This document shows, piece after piece, positions 8,489 through 15,097 of a DNA stretch of 24,161 nucleotides (position 1 is the stretch's first letter; each line of letters begins with the position of its first letter). Origin of the DNA: JBGSKY01 sp041740995 (GTDB lineage: Bacteria; Planctomycetota; Planctomycetia; Pirellulales; Pirellulaceae). The position numbers and the translations under genes were made by a program. The DNA is taken from NCBI GenBank assembly GCA_041740995.1, contig JBGSKY010000113.1:1-24161 (forward strand), in the 5' to 3' direction. The notes under the pieces were generated by a model. The model saw only the letters and a program-made list of their open reading frames with translations. It was not told the DNA's origin and ran no database searches.

Positions 8489-8566
8489 CGACAGTTCCGA
8501 GATTAGTTGCTTGGCAGCAATTCAAAGGTCGTATACGCGTTGGCCCGGATCGTTACGAAGTTGACT

Positions 8567-9580
8567 TTATTGCTTCTGCTCTTCCGATGCTTCGTCGATG
8601 ATTTTGCGGTTGGTTAGCCAGATTCGTGCGAGTTCGGGCCAGCGATTTGCACCTGGGACGTCGCGGCCAAGGCCGATGCCGTGGCGTCCTTGTTGGAAGA
8701 CATGCAGTTCGCCATCGACGCCGTGTTGATTCATTGCTGCAAAAAACTCAAGACTGTTTCTTACTGGCACCACTGTGTCTTCAAGGGTGTGAAATACAAA
8801 CGTCGGCGGGGTATCGCTGGTGACCTGTTGATAGTTGTTGTAAAGTGCCAACAGATCCGGCGACGGATCGGGGCCAAAAAGATTCTTCTGGCTGCCTCCG
8901 TGCGTGAAATCCACGCCCATTCCAATGACGGGATAACAGAGCAAGCCAAAGTCAGGGCGATTGCTGAAACGATCAATCGGATCACGTGCATCAAGCTGCT
9001 GTTCGTCTGTTAAAAATGTCCCGTCTGCTTGAATTGAATTTAGATGAGTCAGTACAGTCGACGCCAGATGCCCGCCGGCTGAAAAACCAATGATGCCGAC
9101 CTTTGACGGATCAACGTTCCAATGTTCAGCATTGGATCGGACCAGTCTTATTGCCCGTTGCGCATCCAAAAGCGGGGCAGGGTGGCCGTAGCCTTTGCCT
9201 CGATGACGATAATCGCAAATCGCGGCGACCATTCCCAGCGAGTTAGCCCATTGTGCCATTTCCACTCCTTCGTGCCCCATTGCCAAATGACCGTAGCCGC
9301 CGCCAGGATAAATAATTAATGCAGGCAACGTGGCCGTTGTCGGTGCTGACGAATCGGCGAGAGGCGGCTGTTGTGGGAAACTGACCAAGATTCGAGGAAT
9401 GTCATTCTCTTGCTTGCCCGCTGCCAGCGGTGCTTCATCGGCCCACAGTGGAAGTTCAATTGAAGTCGTTCGGATCGATTTCGACTCTTCCTGAGCAGTC
9501 AAGGTCAGAAGTGGACAGCAGAAAAAAATGGTCGATATCCAAATGATTGGAAAGGCTTTATTGCGAGAGGTTTGACTCAT
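8567..9580 (-). CDS. Exported alpha/beta hydrolase, acetyl-esterase-like
   Basis: This 337-residue protein is taken from the ATG at 9580 because that gives a clean signal peptide (basic start, hydrophobic core I-I-W-I-S-T-I-F-F, then L-T-L-T-A-Q). The frame extends upstream to an ATG at 9652, but that would bury the signal peptide. The catalytic triad is visible: S167 in G-F-S-A-G-G, D268 in E-D-T-V-V-P-V, and H300 in G-R-H-G-I-G. An oxyanion-hole sequence Y-P-G-G-G-Y lies upstream. This matches BD-FAE/acetyl-xylan-esterase-type hydrolases that remove acyl groups from plant or algal polysaccharides. It is convergent with the GH42-like gene and divergent from the MFS transporter, which suggests joint carbohydrate use (inference). 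The substrate cannot be read from the sequence. Confidence 0.87.
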   Translation of the reverse strand: MSQTSRNKAFPIIWISTIFFCCPLLTLTAQEESKSIRTTSIELPLWADEAPLAAGKQENDIPRILVSFPQQPPLADSSAPTTATLPALIIYPGGGYGHLAMGHEGVEMAQWANSLGMVAAICDYRHRGKGYGHPAPLLDAQRAIRLVRSNAEHWNVDPSKVGIIGFSAGGHLASTVLTHLNSIQADGTFLTDEQQLDARDPIDRFSNRPDFGLLCYPVIGMGVDFTHGGSQKNLFGPDPSPDLLALYNNYQQVTSDTPPTFVFHTLEDTVVPVRNSLEFFAAMNQHGVDGELHVFQQGRHGIGLGRDVPGANRWPELARIWLTNRKIIDEASEEQKQ

Positions 9581-9798
9581 TAATTGACGCGACTTGAAAT
9601 TTCTAAAGTGTTTATTCCGCCGGTTCGCCGCCCGAACCTGAACCGTTGTCATAATCGATTGGGTATAAGTGCCGAAGCGAATGCTAAGTGTTGATCGGCA
9701 CTCGCTAGAACCAACATTTTAGCCCGGCTACCCACAGCGGTGTTGATTTTGATTATCATACGCTTTCTCACCCCTAACGTGTTGGAAGCGTACATAGC
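9581..9798. promoter_or_regulatory. Divergent promoter region between the esterase and MFS genes
   Basis: Two genes diverge from this 218-bp segment, so it must hold promoters for both or for an upstream extension of the esterase. No confident operator, box pair or Shine-Dalgarno site was recognised. Confidence 0.4.
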
Positions 9799-11250
9799 AT
9801 GACTAATAAAGACGTAGAATCGGCCTACGAGCCACCCGCGAATTTCACTCCGCCGTTGACACAAATCGACGAATCAAGCCATGCGCAAGGCCCCTGGTGG
9901 AAGCATCTAACCAAGTATCACTGGTTTGTATTCGTTATAGCGGCTTGCGCTTGGGGCTTTGATTGCCTGGATCAGCAAATTTTCACTTTGGCTAGAGCAG
10001 AGGCTTTATCGAACCTGTTGCCAGGCTCAGTCGAGTACGACAACCTATCCGACGCATCCAAACAATATGGCGGTTACGCGACTTCCATATTCATCATTGG
10101 TTGGGCAACTGGTGGACTATTCTTCGGGCCGTTAGGAGATCGTTACGGCCGAGCGCGGATGCTGACCGTTACCGTGTTGCTCTACTCGCTGTGTACAGGA
10201 CTTTCAGCATTTTCAACCGGCTGGATCGACTTCGCAATCTATCGCTTCATAACTGGACTTGGAGTTGGCGGAGTCTTCGGACTTGCCGTGGCTCTAGTCG
10301 CCGATACATTGCCTGAACGATCGCGTTCGGCCGCTCTGGGGGTTTTACAAGCGCTCTCGGCAGTCTTCAATATTGCAGCTGGCGGTGTAAGTATCGCGGC
10401 AGGCGCGATGGTAACTAATGGCTTGTTGCCAAAGGAGTGGTTATGGAAGGTCATGTTTCTCGTTGGCGCGATTCCTGCATTCTTGTGCGTAATCATCGCC
10501 GTTCGGTTACGCGAGCCTGAAAAGTGGGTCGCGGCCAAAGAAGCCGGTCGACTGAGCGGGGTGAAATTAGGTTCGTATTTTTCGTTGTTCGAAAATTCCG
10601 AATTGAGACGCAATGCTATCGCTGGCATGGTCTTGTGCGTTGCAGGTGTTATCGGTGTCTGGGGGATTGGATTTTTCGCGCCCGATTTGGTTGGAGATGT
10701 GATCGAAGAGTCACTCAAGAATGACGGTTTGAGTGCCAATGAGTTAGGGGGCGCCAAAGCAAACTGGGTCGGAATCAACGGTATAGTACAAAACACCGGA
10801 TCATTTTTTGGCATGTTGGGATTCACAATGTTTGCCCAGTGGGTTGGTCGCAGAAAAGCGTTTCTGGTTGGCTTTGTCGCTGCGGCTGCGGCCACGATCT
10901 TCTTCTTCCAGAATTTTCAGGGGACGTCTACCATCTGGATGAGCTTCTTTATGGGATTCTTCCAGTTAGCTCTGTTTGCTGGATTTGCGATTTATTTACC
11001 AGAATTGTTTCCATTGCGGTTGCGAAGTACTGGGGTCAGCTTTTGCTACAACGTCGGTCGATTTTTGGCGGCATCTGGTCCTTTCATTATTGGTTATCTG
11101 CACAACTTTTTTGCTGCCGGTGCGACTACCCAGATCGAAAGAATTGACGCATTTCGAGATGCTGGGAGCTACATGACATTGATCTATGTGCTTGGGATCG
11201 TCTCGCTTTTCTTTCTGCCTGAGACCAAAGGTAAACCGTTGCCTGAATAG
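9799..11250 (+). CDS. MFS transporter, AAHS/sugar-porter-like
   Basis: This 483-residue protein has about twelve hydrophobic helices after a polar N-terminus of roughly 45 residues. The loop 2-3 signature G-D-R-Y-G-R lies at residues 113-118, and a related W-V-G-R-R-K-A-F loop appears in the second half. The motif P-E-L-F-P-x-R-L-R-S-T-G-V near the C-terminal half is typical of the sugar-porter and aromatic-acid:proton-symporter branches. F-D-x-x-D in the first helix (W-G-F-D-C-L-D) also fits the acid-symporter type. It should move a small organic solute across the inner membrane, probably with protons. The divergent esterase and nearby glycosidase hint at a sugar or aromatic acid released from polysaccharide (inference). 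No Shine-Dalgarno precedes the start. Confidence 0.88.
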   Translation: MTNKDVESAYEPPANFTPPLTQIDESSHAQGPWWKHLTKYHWFVFVIAACAWGFDCLDQQIFTLARAEALSNLLPGSVEYDNLSDASKQYGGYATSIFIIGWATGGLFFGPLGDRYGRARMLTVTVLLYSLCTGLSAFSTGWIDFAIYRFITGLGVGGVFGLAVALVADTLPERSRSAALGVLQALSAVFNIAAGGVSIAAGAMVTNGLLPKEWLWKVMFLVGAIPAFLCVIIAVRLREPEKWVAAKEAGRLSGVKLGSYFSLFENSELRRNAIAGMVLCVAGVIGVWGIGFFAPDLVGDVIEESLKNDGLSANELGGAKANWVGINGIVQNTGSFFGMLGFTMFAQWVGRRKAFLVGFVAAAAATIFFFQNFQGTSTIWMSFFMGFFQLALFAGFAIYLPELFPLRLRSTGVSFCYNVGRFLAASGPFIIGYLHNFFAAGATTQIERIDAFRDAGSYMTLIYVLGIVSLFFLPETKGKPLPE

Positions 11251-11271
11251 GAATTATTGGCCCTTAATGCG

Positions 11272-11299
11272 TTGACGTGATAACTTGGATGAAGATACT
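11272..11299 (+). promoter_or_regulatory. Candidate sigma-70-type promoter for the IDH-like gene
   Basis: TTGACG at 11272-11277 and GATACT at 11294-11299 are separated by 16 bp. This is 5/6 and 4/6 of the E. coli consensus, about 100 bp before the gene. Planctomycete housekeeping promoters are poorly defined, so the call is tentative. Confidence 0.3.
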
Positions 11300-11393
11300 G
11301 TGGTTTCGATTATGCGAACACTTGGTTGGGCACCCATTGATCGCGTCAGTTTTCCATTTGATTCGCAACTTCGTTGAACGAGACACCTCGATA

Positions 11394-11398
11394 AAGGA
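11394..11398 (+). promoter_or_regulatory. Ribosome binding site of the IDH-like gene
   Basis: AAGGA lies seven bases before the ATG at 11406. It is one of the few clear Shine-Dalgarno sites in the window and fixes this start. Confidence 0.7.
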
Positions 11399-11405
11399 AT
11401 AAAGC

Positions 11406-12503
11406 ATGGCCTATGATGTAACGTTGATCACTGGTGATGGAACTGGTCCAGAGCTAGCCGAAGCCGCACGAAAATGTGTCGATGCGACTGGCGTAGCAAT
11501 CAACTGGGACGTACAAGAAGCTGGCGTAGACGTCATGGCCCGACTGGGAACGCCGATTCCCGACAGCACCATTGCTAGCGTGCGTCGAACGCGATGTGCG
11601 TTGAAGGCCCCTATCACCACACCAGTCGGCAGCGGATTTCGAAGCATTAACGTTTACTTGCGACAAGAGCTTGGGTTGTTCGCTTGTATCCGACCTTGCA
11701 AGGTTTATCCAGGCGTGAGGACCTTCTTCGCCGACGCTGGTGTCGATCTTGTAATCGTTCGCGAAAACACGGAAGACTTGTACGCTGGTGTCGAGTTCGA
11801 AGCTGGCACTGAATCCAATGCGAAACTGATCGATTTTATCAACGCTCTGCCCAGCGATAAAAAGATCAAAACCGCCGCTAGCGAAACCGGCATTTCGATC
11901 AAGCCGATCAGTGTTTCTGGAACACAACGAATCGTTCGGTGTGCATTTGACTACGCTCGTGAACATGGACGCAAAAAGGTCACTGCGGTTCACAAAGCAA
12001 ACATTATGAAGTTCAGCGATGGGCTTTACTTGCGAACAGCAGAAGAAGTTGCAAAAGAATATCCAGAGATTCAATTCGAGGAACGAATCGTTGATAACAT
12101 GTGCATGCAGCTGACTCAAAAACCAGAGCTGTATGACGTATTGGTGCTGCCCAATCTTTACGGTGACATCATTAGCGATCTTGGCGCTGGCTTGATCGGC
12201 GGGTTGGGTTTGGCACCAGGTGCGAACCTGGGCCCCGAAGGTGCTGTTTTCGAAGCAACCCATGGCAGCGCGCCAAAGTACAAAGGCTTGAATAAGGTCA
12301 ATCCAACCGCGCTGATTCTTTCTGGCATGTTGATGTTGCGTCATTTAGGTGAGATGGAAGCCTCCAATAAGCTCGAAGACGCCGTAGCGGCAGTGATCAA
12401 AGAAGGAAAAGACGTTACGTACGATCTGAAGGACGATCGCAATGATCCGACGGCGGTCGGAACGCAGGAAATGGCTGCCGCGATCTGTGCGAAAATGAAA
12501 TAG
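11406..12503 (+). CDS. Isocitrate dehydrogenase-like (isocitrate/isopropylmalate dehydrogenase family)
   Basis: This 365-residue enzyme should oxidatively decarboxylate isocitrate to 2-oxoglutarate. Substrate residues match isocitrate dehydrogenase rather than isopropylmalate dehydrogenase: S80, N82 and R86 in S-I-N-V-x-L-R, then R96, R119, Y126, K197, and metal-binding D230, D254 and D258. The overall length and the I-R-P-C-K-V-Y-P-G-V segment resemble NAD-dependent, short-type enzymes. However, the cofactor loop H-G-S-A-P-K-Y carries K291 and Y292, with V298 and Y339. These are the residues that mark NADP use in E. coli Icd (K344, Y345, V351, Y391), while the partner of R395 appears to be acidic. 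Cofactor choice is therefore uncertain. A good AAGGA site precedes it. lpxK follows after 48 bp and may be co-transcribed. Confidence 0.9.
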   Translation: MAYDVTLITGDGTGPELAEAARKCVDATGVAINWDVQEAGVDVMARLGTPIPDSTIASVRRTRCALKAPITTPVGSGFRSINVYLRQELGLFACIRPCKVYPGVRTFFADAGVDLVIVRENTEDLYAGVEFEAGTESNAKLIDFINALPSDKKIKTAASETGISIKPISVSGTQRIVRCAFDYAREHGRKKVTAVHKANIMKFSDGLYLRTAEEVAKEYPEIQFEERIVDNMCMQLTQKPELYDVLVLPNLYGDIISDLGAGLIGGLGLAPGANLGPEGAVFEATHGSAPKYKGLNKVNPTALILSGMLMLRHLGEMEASNKLEDAVAAVIKEGKDVTYDLKDDRNDPTAVGTQEMAAAICAKMK

Positions 12504-12551
12504 CCGCTCGCTCAGGCTAGCTCATAACAAAAACCAAGTCGGCCGTTAAGT

Positions 12552-13646
12552 ATGTCAGACATTCTGCGTATCCTAAGGGGCCAAGAAAAGTCGATTCGCG
12601 GATCATTGATTCGCGGATTGACATGGTTGGCAAGCAAGCCTTACGCATTGGCAATGTGGGGGCGAAACGTCGCATACGACCGAGGTTGGTTTGAGAAGCA
12701 TCGGACGATAATTCCGATCATATCTATCGGCAATCTAACGGTTGGTGGCACAGGCAAGACGCCGGCGGTGGCCATGTTGTGCCGTCATTTTCGCGAACAC
12801 GATTTTCGCGTCGCTATCATCTCGCGTGGCTATCAAGCATCTGAAAGTGGGCAAAACGATGAAGCGATGGAGCTGGAATCACTATTGCCTGACGTCCCGC
12901 ATTTGCAAAATCCGGATCGGGTCGCTGCTGCCGTAGTCGCTCAGGATGAATTGGAAATGCAAATCATCGTCATGGATGACGGCTTCCAGCATCGACGGCT
13001 TGAACGCGACTTGGACATAGTTTTGATCGATGCGACAAATCCATTCGGCTTCGGCCATGTTTTGCCACGGGGCCTTTTGCGTGAATCTGTTTTGTCTCTC
13101 GCACGCGCCGCCGCTGTTGTCATTACACGGGTCGATCAAGTGACCAACGACCAAGTGGCCCAGATCCAACAAACCATCGCAAAGTTCGCGCCCGCCGCAA
13201 TCATTTGTCATGCTAGACATGCACCAAAGTATTTGCAAAATAACGATGGCGAAATGCAGCCGCTGGACTATCTGAAAGATCGAAATTGCGTCTTGATCAG
13301 CGCAATTGGCAATCCGCCAGCTTTTCAACGAACCGTCAATCAACTCGGCTGCGTGATCGTCGAGAGCATTGTTTTTCCGGATCATCATCGCTTCACCCTC
13401 GACGATATTGAATCGATTCATGCGAAGGTTCGTCAAATTGAATCCAAGCATCAAAACCTGATCGCAATTTGCACTGGCAAAGATATTGCCAAAATCAATC
13501 TTGCGCAGATTGGCTGTGTGCCCTTGTATGCGTTGCAGATCGAAATGGAACTTGCATCCGGCGATGCCGATTTTTGGAAAGCAGTCGATGAAGTCGCTCT
13601 CGTCGATCCATTATCGGTTGCGCGCCGAATGACGCCCAAGAATTAG
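12552..13646 (+). CDS. lpxK: Tetraacyldisaccharide 4'-kinase
   Basis: This 364-residue inner-membrane-associated kinase phosphorylates the 4' position of the lipid A disaccharide precursor. The Walker A P-loop G-G-T-G-K-T is at residues 65-70, within the LpxK-typical S-I-G-N-L-T-V-G-G-T-G-K-T-P. The LpxK motif D-D-G-F-Q-H-R is at 142-148, and S-R-G-Y at 91-94 is also characteristic. A hydrophobic N-terminal helix (L-T-W-L-A-S-K-P-Y) fits membrane attachment. Length agrees with the usual 320-360 residues. Its presence implies the organism makes lipid A, consistent with a planctomycete outer membrane. It lies 48 bp after the IDH-like gene with no obvious terminator between. No Shine-Dalgarno precedes the ATG, but the N-terminus is as expected. 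Confidence 0.95.
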   Translation: MSDILRILRGQEKSIRGSLIRGLTWLASKPYALAMWGRNVAYDRGWFEKHRTIIPIISIGNLTVGGTGKTPAVAMLCRHFREHDFRVAIISRGYQASESGQNDEAMELESLLPDVPHLQNPDRVAAAVVAQDELEMQIIVMDDGFQHRRLERDLDIVLIDATNPFGFGHVLPRGLLRESVLSLARAAAVVITRVDQVTNDQVAQIQQTIAKFAPAAIICHARHAPKYLQNNDGEMQPLDYLKDRNCVLISAIGNPPAFQRTVNQLGCVIVESIVFPDHHRFTLDDIESIHAKVRQIESKHQNLIAICTGKDIAKINLAQIGCVPLYALQIEMELASGDADFWKAVDEVALVDPLSVARRMTPKN

Positions 13647-13820
13647 CATGCCCAGTCGATTTAATCGTTTTATTCGGCATGTTCGTTCGGATGTCTTCTT
13701 CAACTTCAAAAGTTGTCGCTATTGCAGTCTGTACAGCAAGAAGCGCGATCTACCTTTCCGCAGAAATATTCTGCTTTAGACGCGTCAGCAATCTTAATAC
13801 TTGGCGACAGAAAAAAACCA
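13647..13820. other. Intergenic gap after lpxK with a long-loop inverted repeat
   Basis: CATGCC at 13647-13652 can pair with GGCATG at 13676-13681 around a 23-base loop that itself contains the palindrome CGATTTAATCG. It directly abuts the lpxK stop and might end transcription, but it lacks a T-run right after the stem. Confidence 0.3.
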
Positions 13821-15077
13821 ATGGTCGAGACTCTAACATTTATTGCCGGAGCAATTGTCGTTCTGATGGCTGGATCGTTGCTGATCCCGACACCGCGCAA
13901 GGAGGAATCTCGGATTCAACCTCAGCCTGCAAAAAGTGCTTCGAACGATTCCGTTCAAGATCGTGGGTTGTTATTTGATGCGGCGTTCAAGGTTTGGGCA
14001 CTGACGAATCTTCGCCGTTCATTAGCTGAAGAAAAACTGGCGGCTGACCAATCGATTGGAGTCGTGGAGTTTGCTGCGAATGTTCGCCTCACATTTGACA
14101 AGAGTGAGCTTGATACAAGAAGTGCAGCACCTAAGCGATCGATCTGCGAAACAATCTTCGCTGATGCGATAGCCGCAGAAACCGCTTGTCGATGGTACCT
14201 GCTTGGATTGCATTGGAAGACCGCTGAGAACGAAACGACGACCAACGAAGTTGCTTTGCAACTGCAGGCTCGCCAAACGGCGATGCAATGGGCTACGCAT
14301 TTAGATGCTTACGGTTTTGTCGCGGCCCTAGGCCCAACATCGATCGTTTGCGCCATCCCGATCGATCTGCTGACCAATCCGACCCCAGAAGATTTCGCAG
14401 TTGACTGTTTGGCACAGGTTTATGCAAAGTGCAAGGAACACAAGGAAATCGACGATTCAATTAAATTCAATTGTGTTGCAAAAATGATTTGCTTCGTCAG
14501 TGCTCCGTCACTTGCCGAGGATTTGGAAAAACTTGAAGACAGATTGACGGCATGCGATGCGATAAGCACACCAGAGCACTATTGCAACGATCAATGGAAT
14601 TTGGTTGACGATGAAGCAGTTGCTTCAAACCGAAGTTCAACAATGCTCGAAGCGGCAACTGTGGTCAGCTCTGATCAGGCCAACGAATTATTCAGCAATC
14701 GCAAAAATAAGCCTGCAGCGATGGCCGTGCGCGACGAAGATTCTGCACCCGCCAAATCTGTCGCGTCGAGAACAACTGAAGTCGAGAACAACGAAACGGT
14801 TGAAGTCTTCGCTAGAAGCAAAAAGGCGACTGCCGCGATAACATCACCCGTACCATCCAAGCCGACCAAATCAATCGAGTTGGACAACGCCGAAGCGGTG
14901 ATTCAAGACGATATCGACGATCTCTTCAATACCGTTAAGTCAGGGACCGTTTCGGAGCAAGCGGCATCGGGTGCGGAATCCAAAAAGTCGGAGCCAAACG
15001 GAGCGCTTCCAGAAGAAGTCATGACCGATGACGATATATCAAAACTCTTTGAAGCTGCCCGAACTGTAAGCGCTTAA
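13821..15077 (+). CDS. Membrane-anchored protein of unknown function with three D-x-x-x-x-L-F motifs
   Basis: This 418-residue protein is not recognised. The ATG at 13821 is chosen because it places a membrane helix at residues 4-20 (L-T-F-I-A-G-A-I-V-V-L-M-A-G-S-L-L); the frame also extends to a TTG at 13713. Residues about 45-260 are mostly alpha-helical with scattered Cys. The rest is acidic, Ser/Ala-rich and probably disordered. Three similar short motifs lie in that tail: D-Q-A-N-E-L-F at 285-291, D-D-I-D-D-L-F at 363-369 and D-D-I-S-K-L-F at 404-410, the last near the C-terminus. They resemble the FliM N-terminal peptide (S-Q-D-E-I-D-A-L-L) that binds CheY, but no flagellar gene is near. 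The motifs suggest docking sites for a partner protein (inference). It is convergent with the cytochrome gene, 20 bp away. Confidence 0.75.
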   Translation: MVETLTFIAGAIVVLMAGSLLIPTPRKEESRIQPQPAKSASNDSVQDRGLLFDAAFKVWALTNLRRSLAEEKLAADQSIGVVEFAANVRLTFDKSELDTRSAAPKRSICETIFADAIAAETACRWYLLGLHWKTAENETTTNEVALQLQARQTAMQWATHLDAYGFVAALGPTSIVCAIPIDLLTNPTPEDFAVDCLAQVYAKCKEHKEIDDSIKFNCVAKMICFVSAPSLAEDLEKLEDRLTACDAISTPEHYCNDQWNLVDDEAVASNRSSTMLEAATVVSSDQANELFSNRKNKPAAMAVRDEDSAPAKSVASRTTEVENNETVEVFARSKKATAAITSPVPSKPTKSIELDNAEAVIQDDIDDLFNTVKSGTVSEQAASGAESKKSEPNGALPEEVMTDDDISKLFEAARTVSA

Positions 15078-15097
15078 ACGCAACCGCAAGCTGCGCG

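Noticed and set aside
8507..8520. Small hairpin (TTGCT/AGCAA) in the convergent gap after the glycosidase
   Set aside because: A 5-bp stem with no T-run is too weak to call a terminator.
10239..10895. A 218-residue minus-strand frame inside the MFS gene
   Set aside because: It is the low-complexity Thr/Ala/Pro-rich complement of a transmembrane coding sequence.
11454..12344. A 296-residue minus-strand frame inside the IDH-like gene
   Set aside because: The plus strand encodes a complete enzyme with all substrate residues; the antisense frame has no coherent features.
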